The notes below the pieces were generated by a model. That model made no database searches. It saw nothing but the letters and a program-made list of their open reading frames with translations, and had not been told where the DNA came from. A stretch of DNA of 64,000 nt from Akkermansiaceae bacterium UBA7331 (GTDB lineage Bacteria; Verrucomicrobiota; Verrucomicrobiia; Verrucomicrobiales; Akkermansiaceae): NCBI GenBank assembly GCA_002471255.1, contig DKPP01000002.1, positions 89,623-153,622 on the forward strand, written 5' to 3'. The position numbers were made by a program, and so were the translations under genes. Positions 43,861 through 53,086 of this stretch are shown here, in pieces (the stretch's first letter is position 1; each line of letters opens with the position of its first letter).

Positions 43861-46116
43861 TTAATGATCTGTTTTAATCGTTTTTAATTTTTCAATAGCG
43901 TCCGGATCTCCGAGTCTTGCAGCTTCGCGAAAATATTCGTGAGCTTTTCGGATGTCCTGTTCTATTACAGTACTTCCTTTTTCATATAGTAGTCCGGTAT
44001 TATAGATCATGTTAGGTGTTTTTTCTTGATTGGCATAATTGAGGTAGCTTAAGCCTTTTTGTTTATCCTCGTTAGTTGTACCTATCGTGCAGTAACAAAT
44101 TCCTAATAATCCAATTGCTTCCATGTTGGATTGGTCGCATGCAAGCCTCAGCCAATTCAATGCCTCGGTTATGTTTTCTTCCCTAAGGTATAATTTTCCC
44201 ATTTGAGTTTGGCTGTGTGAATCTCCATTGCGTGCTGATTTTTCAAACCATGCTTTTGCTTTGGCGATATCTTGAGGAACAGTAGAGCCGGTTAAGTACA
44301 TAGAAGCTAGGTGCGCCTGAGATAACTTATCATTCTTGGAGGCACCTTTTATAGCGTAATCAAATGCTTTTTTGTAATCTTGTTTGACGCTTGTGCCAGT
44401 AAGATATGCGTTGGATAGGTGGGCGTACGCCTCCGGATGACCCAGTTCTATTGCCGCCTTTTCTAATAATTTTAATCCTTTGGCTTCGTCTTTTATGCTG
44501 TATTGTCCAGATTGATATAGCTGTGATAATGTTGTTATGGCTTGAGGGTGATTTTTTTTTGCTGCTTGGGTTAACCAGTAAAGTCCCTTGGCTACGTTTC
44601 TGTTACATGAATCTTTTAATGTATTGTTTAAGATATATTCTTCAGCGAGTTTCCACTGACTTTCTGTATCACCCTGGGCAGCTAGTGGTATCAAAGCACT
44701 TATTGTATTTTTTATATTGAATGGAGTAGTATTGTCTGTCCGATTAGGGTTAGTTTCAAATTTTTGTTTCCAATAGGTGGCTCGTTCTAAATTTTTGGTT
44801 ACTCCTGTGCCTGTTTCATATAAATTGGCTACAAGACGCTGCGCTTCAGGGTTGCCATATGTCGCACATCTTATACCTATTAAATAGGCTCCATAGGGAT
44901 TTTTTGGTATGTATTTCCCCTCATGATACATGATGGCTAATTGTGTGCCGGACGGTGCGTAGCTTTGTCCTGCCGATGTTGTGAGCGCCTCGATGCCCAT
45001 ACGGACATGCTCATTACTCTTTGCATTTTCAAGTAATAATAAACCTAAATGTGCTAAACTGGGGATGTCGCCTTGTTGCCATGCTGTATTGAGCCATCGG
45101 GCTGCTTCGTTGACATCTTTATCAATGCCATCTCCGGTCATATACATGATTCCAAGCATTCGCTGTGATTCGATATCTCCCTTTTGGGCTGCTAGAGAGT
45201 AGTGAAAAAATGCTTTTTTGGCATCTTTTATGCCTCCTGTCAGTCCCATATGAATGTTGCCTAGTTCTGCGATTGCAGGTACATAGCCTTGCTCTGATGC
45301 TTTGGTCAGATATTCAATTGCCTGTTTATTATCCCATTTCACACCAATACCATAAGCGTGACAGCTACCTAAAAAGGCGAGGCAAGCGGGGGTGTTTGTT
45401 TTGATTCCTTTGTTAACCCAATGGATTGCCTCATCAACATCCTGATCGCGGAGGGTGCCTCTATAGTAGATAAACCCTATTGATGCAAATGCTTGAGTAT
45501 TTCCGGCTGAGCCAGCTTGTTTATAATATTCAATAGCTTTGTCTATATCAACTGTTCCGCCTAAACCCTGCTCTTCAATCATGCCTAGAAATGATGCTGC
45601 TTGAGGGCTACCTTGTTCCCATGCTTTTTTGAGCCATTTAATGGTCAATGGTATATTTTGTTCCGTAAGGCTTCCTTCGAAATATGTAACAGCCAGAGTA
45701 TATGATGCCGTTTTATTTCCTAAAGCAGAAGACGCACGTAAAAGCTCTAGAGCGTCTGCTACTGAATAATTTTCATCTTTCAGTAATGAAGATGGATAGT
45801 CTGGGTATTCTGTTTCAGTAGAAACTTTAGTTTTACTCCCCAATATTAAAAAGGCCTTTAGATATAAGGCTTCAGGGTGTTTTTGTTTTATAGCTTCATT
45901 TAGCCAAAATAATCCCTTCTTTTGATTATCAGCATTTTGAGATGGAGTAATATAATGATTTGCTAGTACAAGCTGACTTTCGGCATCTCCCTCCTGTGCC
46001 TTCTTTTCGACTAGTTCGATGTTAATCTGGGTATCTATCGCATTTTCGGCATACGCAGCGATACTTGGTAGTAGAATATTAGAGATGAGGGTGAATACTA
46101 ATAATTTTTTTTTCAT
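43861..46116 (-). CDS. Secreted Sel1-like repeat protein in the Rhs array
   Basis: 751 residues from MKKKLLVFTLISNILLPSIAAYA, a signal peptide. The body is roughly 18-20 Sel1 repeats, each about 36 residues with the A...G...A..WL..A...G...A pattern (for example EAQRLVANLYETGTGVTKNLERATYWKQ). Such repeats mediate protein contacts; members occur as adaptors or immunity proteins. The frame stays open upstream into the adjacent Rhs fragment (FGLWAVSYNAQNRPVRFTQG), so a longer Rhs-Sel1 fusion could in principle be read, but the internal signal peptide argues for ATG 46116. Confidence 0.82.
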   Translation of the reverse strand: MKKKLLVFTLISNILLPSIAAYAENAIDTQINIELVEKKAQEGDAESQLVLANHYITPSQNADNQKKGLFWLNEAIKQKHPEALYLKAFLILGSKTKVSTETEYPDYPSSLLKDENYSVADALELLRASSALGNKTASYTLAVTYFEGSLTEQNIPLTIKWLKKAWEQGSPQAASFLGMIEEQGLGGTVDIDKAIEYYKQAGSAGNTQAFASIGFIYYRGTLRDQDVDEAIHWVNKGIKTNTPACLAFLGSCHAYGIGVKWDNKQAIEYLTKASEQGYVPAIAELGNIHMGLTGGIKDAKKAFFHYSLAAQKGDIESQRMLGIMYMTGDGIDKDVNEAARWLNTAWQQGDIPSLAHLGLLLLENAKSNEHVRMGIEALTTSAGQSYAPSGTQLAIMYHEGKYIPKNPYGAYLIGIRCATYGNPEAQRLVANLYETGTGVTKNLERATYWKQKFETNPNRTDNTTPFNIKNTISALIPLAAQGDTESQWKLAEEYILNNTLKDSCNRNVAKGLYWLTQAAKKNHPQAITTLSQLYQSGQYSIKDEAKGLKLLEKAAIELGHPEAYAHLSNAYLTGTSVKQDYKKAFDYAIKGASKNDKLSQAHLASMYLTGSTVPQDIAKAKAWFEKSARNGDSHSQTQMGKLYLREENITEALNWLRLACDQSNMEAIGLLGICYCTIGTTNEDKQKGLSYLNYANQEKTPNMIYNTGLLYEKGSTVIEQDIRKAHEYFREAARLGDPDAIEKLKTIKTDH

Positions 46117-46120
46117 ATTT

Positions 46121-46410
46121 TTGATGATTGTTTCACCTTGGGTGAAGCGTACCGGACGGTTTTGTGCGTTGTAGCTCACAGCCCAAAGCCCAAAGCCCTG
46201 TAGAGGTCTTGGCCGGTCTCTGATTGCTATCCATATCGAAGCTCGGGGTGAAATCTTCATAATCACAAGAGGGCAGCACAAAGCCATCCATCATAACTTG
46301 CGTCGCTAAGGTATCGGAATAAGGAACGGCACTGGTAGTCGTACGTTTCATCGGTGTATCTAAATCATAGGCACTCAATTGGGTGCTTGTAAAGCCTTTT
46401 TCATCAATGA
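46121..46410 (-). pseudogene. Rhs core fragment 1
   Basis: Block 1 (about 46256-46410) matches main Rhs 49556-49712; block 2 (about 46123-46255) matches 48157-48287. The join (PSCDY to EDFTPSFD) is at the same core position as in fragment 2. A nine-base repeat (CCCAAAGCC twice) is an extra change here. It ends at RPVRFTQGETII, immediately before the Sel1 gene start. Confidence 0.85.
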
Positions 46411-46422
46411 GGAATAAGAAAA

Positions 46423-46459
46423 ATACCCTAATCATTCGATAAGGAAATGATTAGGGTAT
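46423..46459 (-). terminator. Array hairpin, first copy
   Basis: ATACCCTAATCATT pairs with AATGATTAGGGTAT. The stem differs from the 40577 copy by a compensated C-G to T-A pair, which keeps the pairing. T-rich on the minus-strand 3' side. It should end transcripts from the main rhs operon. Confidence 0.85.
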
Positions 46460-46474
46460 GGGATTTACTTGAGA

Positions 46475-46552
46475 TTAAGATTTTTTCTTATACAAATGGA
46501 TGATGATTGCCATTTGCTCATGAAGTTGTTGTTGTTCTATGTATTTTTTCAT
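46475..46552 (-). CDS. Conserved array micro-ORF, copy 1
   Basis: 25 codons starting MKKYIEQQQLHEQMAIII and ending HLYKKKS then TAA, located between the candidate immunity gene and the hairpin. Nearly identical to the copy at 43141-43218 while neighbouring cargo differs. No Shine-Dalgarno seen. Function unknown. Confidence 0.5.
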   Translation of the reverse strand: MKKYIEQQQLHEQMAIIIHLYKKKS

Positions 46553-46663
46553 TTATATGGAATTTATAGAAAGATTTTTACAATAGCAAGTTTTGTAAGG
46601 ATAGATTGCTTTTTTGAGTGTTGGTTAATTTTATAAATTAACCAGTTATTTAATCTAATTTTA

Positions 46664-47050
46664 TTATTCTAGCTTCTCGATCCACATAAGCTTAACTTTT
46701 ACGTCAGAAGCTTTAAGAGGAAATGGTTGTAATAAATCCTTTAGATCGCCATTATTTAGTATTCTATCAATACAATCCACATTCATAATGAGGCTATCAG
46801 GATCGCACTTAAAACATATTATCAACTTATCTGAAAAATGTAATCGTAAAGTGTTGAATCGAATTGAGCCTTCAAATTTATAATTTTTATGCCATAGACC
46901 TAGATGTTTTAATAGCGATAACATCGTACAATTTGTTTTTGTTATGCTTATTATTTGTTTTTCATAAGCACTATTATCAATATAATTATTGTATGATATA
47001 TTATTTATGGAGCATAATTTTAAAAGTATAGTGATATAATAAAAAGTCAT
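46664..47050 (-). CDS. Candidate immunity protein for the Rhs tip
   Basis: 128 residues, no recognised family. The start MTFYYITILLKLCS is hydrophobic and could be a weak signal or lipobox. The rest is a mixed alpha/beta domain (FEGSIRFNTLRLHFSDKLIICFK, VDCIDRILNNGDLKDLL). Its ATG overlaps the rhs stop by 4 bp (ATGA), the tight coupling expected of toxin-tip/immunity pairs. Function assigned from position only. Confidence 0.6.
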   Translation of the reverse strand: MTFYYITILLKLCSINNISYNNYIDNSAYEKQIISITKTNCTMLSLLKHLGLWHKNYKFEGSIRFNTLRLHFSDKLIICFKCDPDSLIMNVDCIDRILNNGDLKDLLQPFPLKASDVKVKLMWIEKLE

Positions 47051-50000
47051 TTTAATTTAATATTAAATTTATTGTTTATGTCTAAATAAACGAATCCATT
47101 ATCTAGTCTTATCATCCCTCCATCACCTGTGGCCGAATAAGAAAAACCCCATTCGAAATCTGTTAATACTTGATTTTTATTGCTTGCGCATACCAATTGT
47201 GTTTTAAACTCTACATCAATTTGTGCTTTTTCGTTGTTGAATATTTTTTTGACTAATTGGAATCCTGGGACAGCAGGGGTATCCCTAAATTTATATTTAC
47301 CATTTTGATATCCATCTCCACCAGTAGGATCGTAATAGGGGCCTTTTTGATTTTTTAATAAATCTAAATATGGTGTTTTAGGTCTGCCTAGTTCTGTATC
47401 TTTTGTAACGGTACTAATCCATCTAAAATCTCCATCTTTACAACAACAAGAATTTTCGCCATTTTCATTTACTTCTGGCGAAAATAAAGCAGAAGTGAAT
47501 ATTTGAGCTATTATGGATTTCCTTGCGTTGGTAGATAGTTCAGGATGTATTTGATATTCAGTAACTTTTATTTTCCCGCATCTTTTACTATTTAACACAA
47601 CATTCCAACTGTCACCGGGCTTTATTTTTCTTTTTCCTAATATGTCGTACAGCCACTCCATACTATTGCCAACAAACCCATACAAATTATACCCACCTTC
47701 AATCCCGATTGGGTCGCGGTTGATCCAGCGGCCGTCTTGCGGGTTGTAGTGGCGATAATTGTAATAGACTAGGTCTAGTTCACTATCCATGCACTCACTG
47801 CTCCAGCCTAGCGGTTGGGTGGTGGTGCCTACGGCGGTGGCTTGGCCGAATGGGGTGTAGGTGTAGGCGGTGGCGATGGTGCCGTTGCTTCGGTAGAGTT
47901 CACACACGTTTTTGGTGAGATCTAAACCGTAAGTCATCCATGTGCCTGCGATTTGAATGGCAAGAGGACGGGTGGCTGTCGGTTGACTCGGATCCCAAAG
48001 GATGAACCATAAGCCGTTTAGGCCCGATCGAGTCATGTCGAGGGTGGCAATTTGCACGTATCCACGGTAGAGGTAGCGGTGGTGCAGGGTGATGGCTCCT
48101 GCGACACTTACTTTCTTAAATACGCGTCGGCCTTGTGAGTCGTATTGGCACTCGATGATGGTTTCACCTTGGGTGAAGCGCACCGGACGGTTCTGCACAT
48201 TGTAGCTCACGCTCCAAATGCCTGTGGAGGTTTTGACTAGTGTCTGATTGCCGTCCAAATCGAAGCTCGGGGTGAAATCCTCTTGAGCCACTGTCGCAGC
48301 TGCTCCCACTCGAGCGTATTGATTCAGTACGTTGGTGTCGTAGGTGAGGTTTTCCGCCACACCTTGCAGGGTTTCCTGCGAAGTCTTGCGGTTGCCGATG
48401 TTGTCGTAATCGTAAGCAAACGCATCGTTACCCATTTGCGAACCGATGAGTTCACTACGTGAGTTGTAGGTAAAGTTGTCGTTTCTCACCGTGCCTTGTC
48501 GGGCATAGCGTCGAGTCATCGGGCGACCTAGAGCATCATGCGTGTAGGTGCGCAAGACTACATCACTCGTGCCGCGTGTGTCATTGATTTGTGTCAATAA
48601 ATCACGCTGAGCCTCATAAACGTAATTCCACTTGATGTTATTAGGATGAGTGAGACTTTGCAATAAATGAGTGCCGGCCAGATATTCGTAGCTAAAGTTT
48701 TTCGATTCACCACCATGTAAGAAGCCTGCCTGAGTCAATCTGCCTTGCGCATCATAACTCATCGAAGTGCCTTGCATGACGCCGGTGCCTCGCATGAGAT
48801 TGTAACCGATGGAGCGACCCATCTCGTCACGAAGCTCGGCCACCTTAAAGTCGGTGGAGTTCACACGCACACTATCACCTTCCTGCTCGCCATAGGCGTC
48901 GTAGGTGAATTGGCGAGTACCTGCGCCATCCGTCAACCGGGTGATTTGCCCGAGATGATTGTAGGTGAAGGATTGATTCGGGGTGGACTCGTCATCATAG
49001 CTTACTTGAGTCAAATCCCCCGTGTTGAGTTGATAGCCGTGTTGTGCTACCTGGCCTCGGGCATTAGTCAAGCTTGCCAATTGATTAAAGGCATTGTAAG
49101 TGCGTAACTCCTGAGTGCCGTCGGCATGAGTCGTGCTGAGCAATAAGCCCGTGGCGGCGTGATAGGTCCAAGTGGTCGTATCGCCATCCTCACGTAAGCT
49201 CGGATCGGTCGTCACATCACCTGCCGTGACGCGGAAGGTGCGTAGGTTAATCAATTGATCGACATCATCATAAGCGAAACAAGCCGGAGCAATACCCGTG
49301 CCAAACTCGCTTACCTTGCGACCGCGGTGATCGTAGCCGTAGCGTACTACATTACCCATAGCATCCGTCACGGTAGCGACGTTGTTGGAGTTTTCGCAGT
49401 AAGTCATGCTTGTTTCGTTACCTGCGGCATCGCGGGTGAGCAAGGTACGTCCGGCAATATCAAGCAAAGTGCTTATCGTGTTGCCTCGGCCATCCGTGCT
49501 AGTCAAGGTCTGACCGTTTGCCGTGAATTGACGAGTAAAGCTCGCACTGACACCCTGATGATCGCAAGAGGAAAGCATAAAGCCATCCACCATAACTTGC
49601 GTCGCTAAGGTATCGGAATAAGGAACGGCACTGGTAGTCGTACGTTTCATCGGTATGTCTAAATCATAGACACTTAATTGAGTGCTTGTAAAGCCTTTTT
49701 CATCAATAAAGATCGATTTGCTCTCCGTAGTGGAAGATAAGCGACTGATCAGAGACTTGGAAACGCTAGTAATGGCGCGACCTTCGGCATTATAGCGAGT
49801 CGTTCTATTCACTTGATAAACTTCCTCATTTTCCTGCTCAAATGATACGGAACTCTCCTGAATACGGTTGAGGGTGACATCATTTGGCAAAGAACTATCG
49901 AGAAGAAGAGTCGTCTTGATTTGATTCCCCATGGAATCATAAGCAAACACCTTGTCGGCACGATATTGACTGCCCCCTTGCGTGCGTTGCTTCATCATTT

Positions 50001-52902
50001 GACCGAGATTGTTATACTCATAGCGATTATAGCCATAGGCATTGGCAATCGTGGTGGGCATGGTTTCCGTTACCGTATCGCCATAGCCATTGGTGATGAG
50101 CTGAGATAGGATGGTGGATTGATCGGCTAAACGGACCGTTTGTCTTACCCCGCCATTGAATAGATCATAAGCATGAAACTCTTCACGCTGCGCGGTACCG
50201 GAAAGATGAGCAATCGAGCCATCCTTATTGCTTGTTTGGATCAAGGTGGCACCTTGTGGGCTTGTTTGAGTCTCCGTCAAACCGTCGGCACTGTAGGCAT
50301 AAGTGGTGACATGCCCCAAAGCATTGGTCTGAGTAAGTAATCTACCTGCCAAATCGTAAGTGCTCGATTCGCTTGTCTCCATCGCACCGATGCGGGTGAC
50401 GGTCTGCACGGTGCGACCCATGGCATCATGATGATATTCCTTGATGGTTTCCGGAGTGGTCGGTGTTTCGCTACGAGTCGTTTCGATCAGGCGACGCTTG
50501 GAATCATAAGAGTAATCGGTGCGCACACCGTCCTCATCAATCTCCCAAAGAGTGGCCCCCGTACACATAATGGCACGAGAAGTCGTGCGACCATTGTCAC
50601 GAGTGCGTGTGATCCAGCGATTTTGAGCATCATAAGTATAGGTGGCAGCATCGATGAGTACCCAATCGCCATTGGTATTTTGCACAAATGATTCCTCCCT
50701 CATGGTGTGACCTTCACTAGAGATGAAGCGCACCTCGCGGGTGGATTGACCCGGTACGCTCAAGCCTGCCACACGTGTTTCCTGAGTCACGGTATAGGAT
50801 GCTCCATGTAAAGACGTGGCGGCATAGTCATACCAAGTTTGTACGCCGTTATGCTCCTGAGTCATACGTAAGCGACCGCGAGCGTGTACATTATCCGCCG
50901 TGCCGAGCCATGTTTCCTCGATACGTAGGCGTGAGCCACTTGCGCCTAAGGCTGTCATGCGATCTTCCACACGTTTGATGTGATTGGCTGTTTTGTAGGT
51001 GTATTTATTTTCACTTACCGTTTTGCGACTATTTTCCGTGGTGTATTGGTGCACCGTGATGGCGGAAGGTTCATCATCGAAGTTGGTATCGCCGGAGTGG
51101 TCGTAAAAATATTGCTTTGCACGAATGCCGATGGCGCCCCATGGTTCCTCGGTACGGCTGATACGACCAAAAGAATCGTAATAATTGCTGTAAACGGCAC
51201 CATTGGGTTCAACGCTTTCGACTAAATTACCTGATGCGTCATATCGGTACGTGGTGGTCTGCTCGATATCCGAGCCATAAGCTTCGACTCGAGTCAATAG
51301 TAAGTTCCCTACTTCGGCGGATTGGTAGATCTCACACACGCATGAGGCAACATGCGAGCCTTGAGAGACGGTAGTAACTAATTGCCATACGTCAGGTTCC
51401 AGTTGAGTGCGGACTTGGGATTGCTCGACCTGATCGGCCTCCGTACCTCGTGTCATACTCCATGCCTTATCAATGCAGGACCAAGTGCAAACGTAGTTTT
51501 GGCGACCCGGGGTGATTTCCGTAATAGTGAGGCGATTAGTTACACTGTCATGAGCCAAGGTGAAGGATTTAAACGGTGTAGCTCCTGCGATGAGGTCGTA
51601 GAGACCGGTTTGAGCATTGAGTGAGCCCACATCACTTGGTAAATACAGAGCGATGGTGTATCCCTGTGCGGTGATTTGCTCGATATTAAGCAAGCCGTCC
51701 CATAGATTCCAAATTTGGCGAAGAGAATCATCCTGCGAATCACGCTTGATAGCCAAATAATCCGAAACATGATCAATACTGCTACCGTCTTCGGCAATAT
51801 AACTTAATAATTCGCCTGTCTCGGCAGAATAGAGGAATGAAGCTCCCTGTCCGTTTCTCCAGCGAATGGACGTTACGACTTCTTGCTCTGCGATCGTTTC
51901 AGTGACGAAGCTGGCTTTACCACCACCATGGGTATCGACACCGATAGGAGCAATAGTGCCGTCATTGTAACAACGAAGGGCGATGACTCGAGCACCTTGC
52001 ACGATTTCCAAGCGACATGTAGGGCTAAAGCCTTCTTCCGGTAAGCGTAGGAAGCTAGTCAAAGGATGGTTGAAGAAAAGAGCTGCGGGTTGAGCTAAGT
52101 CGGACGATAAGGTGTCGGACTGTAATTGTACTCGACCTGTAGGAATCTGGCCTAGACCGCGGAATGAAGCCATGCGAAAGCCCCAGTCCATTTCCGATTC
52201 CGTCACACGAGCGACCACCGATTGACCTGCGGAGGATGAACTGAGCGAGTCAGCCTGAGTGTGAGCCATTTTGAATGCGGTTGGGGCATTGTGTGATGAA
52301 GGAGAGTTTGAAGGTGATGACGGGGTCGATGGTGATCCATCGGTATCGCTTTCACCTTCACAAGTGCCCGGGCACTCTCCGCATTTTTTACCGCCATCTT
52401 CCAGAGCCACCACTTTGAGTGCGTATTGGCAAACGGAAATGTTTCCGCTAGATGGATTATAGTCGATGTTTTGTTGCTCTACGACGATGATGTGATCGCC
52501 GGATTCCAATTCGCCGGAGCCTGTTTTGGTCCATTTATTGTGACCGCCTTGACCGGTGGCTTGATTGGAGTTGTTGTCCTTGGTCATATCAACAATCGTT
52601 TTGCCGTCGACCTTGACGCTACCCCAGTCATCTACGGTAAGTGAGGCGATGCAGCGAGCGCGAATAGATTTCGGTTTACCCTCCTTATCTACACCGAAAG
52701 GAATGGTAACTCGATGCTCATATAATTGACTATCGGCAGATGTGGTCGGTGCAGGGATGGTTTCTCCTCCTGTTACATCTAAAAAGACATCTCCCGGTTG
52801 GAATGTAGGAGGATTTTCCGCCACGATTGCCGGAGATGGAGCGGATTGCTTCTGGATGGATGGTTTGCTATCAAACCATTTTTTGTATTGTACGTTTTTC
52901 AT
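47047..52902 (-). CDS. Giant Rhs/YD-repeat protein with variable C-terminal tip
   Basis: 1951 residues. No signal peptide at the start (MKNVQYKKWFDSKPSIQKQ). Residues ~30-175 form a beta-rich N-terminal domain, followed by a Cys cluster (KKCGECPGTCEGE) and a Ser/Pro linker (STPSSPSNSPSS). From ~530 to ~1750 come YD repeats (TTYRYDASGNLVESVEPNG, NQYARVGA...). The core closes with RHYNPQDGRWINRDPIGIEGGYNLYGFVGNS, the Rhs hyperconserved motif. The last ~200 residues (from KRKIKPGDSW) are a different, AT-rich domain with CCCKDGDFRWIS and LTDFEWGFSYSATGDGG; I do not recognise it. Rhs proteins encapsulate and deliver toxin tips. Delivery route here is unknown; no secretion genes are in the window. 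Confidence 0.9.
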   Translation of the reverse strand: MKNVQYKKWFDSKPSIQKQSAPSPAIVAENPPTFQPGDVFLDVTGGETIPAPTTSADSQLYEHRVTIPFGVDKEGKPKSIRARCIASLTVDDWGSVKVDGKTIVDMTKDNNSNQATGQGGHNKWTKTGSGELESGDHIIVVEQQNIDYNPSSGNISVCQYALKVVALEDGGKKCGECPGTCEGESDTDGSPSTPSSPSNSPSSHNAPTAFKMAHTQADSLSSSSAGQSVVARVTESEMDWGFRMASFRGLGQIPTGRVQLQSDTLSSDLAQPAALFFNHPLTSFLRLPEEGFSPTCRLEIVQGARVIALRCYNDGTIAPIGVDTHGGGKASFVTETIAEQEVVTSIRWRNGQGASFLYSAETGELLSYIAEDGSSIDHVSDYLAIKRDSQDDSLRQIWNLWDGLLNIEQITAQGYTIALYLPSDVGSLNAQTGLYDLIAGATPFKSFTLAHDSVTNRLTITEITPGRQNYVCTWSCIDKAWSMTRGTEADQVEQSQVRTQLEPDVWQLVTTVSQGSHVASCVCEIYQSAEVGNLLLTRVEAYGSDIEQTTTYRYDASGNLVESVEPNGAVYSNYYDSFGRISRTEEPWGAIGIRAKQYFYDHSGDTNFDDEPSAITVHQYTTENSRKTVSENKYTYKTANHIKRVEDRMTALGASGSRLRIEETWLGTADNVHARGRLRMTQEHNGVQTWYDYAATSLHGASYTVTQETRVAGLSVPGQSTREVRFISSEGHTMREESFVQNTNGDWVLIDAATYTYDAQNRWITRTRDNGRTTSRAIMCTGATLWEIDEDGVRTDYSYDSKRRLIETTRSETPTTPETIKEYHHDAMGRTVQTVTRIGAMETSESSTYDLAGRLLTQTNALGHVTTYAYSADGLTETQTSPQGATLIQTSNKDGSIAHLSGTAQREEFHAYDLFNGGVRQTVRLADQSTILSQLITNGYGDTVTETMPTTIANAYGYNRYEYNNLGQMMKQRTQGGSQYRADKVFAYDSMGNQIKTTLLLDSSLPNDVTLNRIQESSVSFEQENEEVYQVNRTTRYNAEGRAITSVSKSLISRLSSTTESKSIFIDEKGFTSTQLSVYDLDIPMKRTTTSAVPYSDTLATQVMVDGFMLSSCDHQGVSASFTRQFTANGQTLTSTDGRGNTISTLLDIAGRTLLTRDAAGNETSMTYCENSNNVATVTDAMGNVVRYGYDHRGRKVSEFGTGIAPACFAYDDVDQLINLRTFRVTAGDVTTDPSLREDGDTTTWTYHAATGLLLSTTHADGTQELRTYNAFNQLASLTNARGQVAQHGYQLNTGDLTQVSYDDESTPNQSFTYNHLGQITRLTDGAGTRQFTYDAYGEQEGDSVRVNSTDFKVAELRDEMGRSIGYNLMRGTGVMQGTSMSYDAQGRLTQAGFLHGGESKNFSYEYLAGTHLLQSLTHPNNIKWNYVYEAQRDLLTQINDTRGTSDVVLRTYTHDALGRPMTRRYARQGTVRNDNFTYNSRSELIGSQMGNDAFAYDYDNIGNRKTSQETLQGVAENLTYDTNVLNQYARVGAAATVAQEDFTPSFDLDGNQTLVKTSTGIWSVSYNVQNRPVRFTQGETIIECQYDSQGRRVFKKVSVAGAITLHHRYLYRGYVQIATLDMTRSGLNGLWFILWDPSQPTATRPLAIQIAGTWMTYGLDLTKNVCELYRSNGTIATAYTYTPFGQATAVGTTTQPLGWSSECMDSELDLVYYNYRHYNPQDGRWINRDPIGIEGGYNLYGFVGNSMEWLYDILGKRKIKPGDSWNVVLNSKRCGKIKVTEYQIHPELSTNARKSIIAQIFTSALFSPEVNENGENSCCCKDGDFRWISTVTKDTELGRPKTPYLDLLKNQKGPYYDPTGGDGYQNGKYKFRDTPAVPGFQLVKKIFNNEKAQIDVEFKTQLVCASNKNQVLTDFEWGFSYSATGDGGMIRLDNGFVYLDINNKFNIKLK

Positions 52903-53086
52903 ATTAATGATGGTTTATTTTGATGAAACGATACGTTTTTTCGCTTCAATAAATAAAAAATGATGTAAAAAATAATAAAATCAAATGAAAAGTTGTTCAT
53001 CGTTTTTTAAGTTATGATTTATTTTATTTTTTATGATTTATAATTGTTTTATTATTAGTGTATTATTGTTGGTTTTGTTGTGTATT

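Noticed and set aside
39146..46459. Repeated hairpins as a CRISPR array
   Set aside because: Copies are kilobases apart, not regularly spaced, and have no cas genes; they are terminators within a composite repeat.
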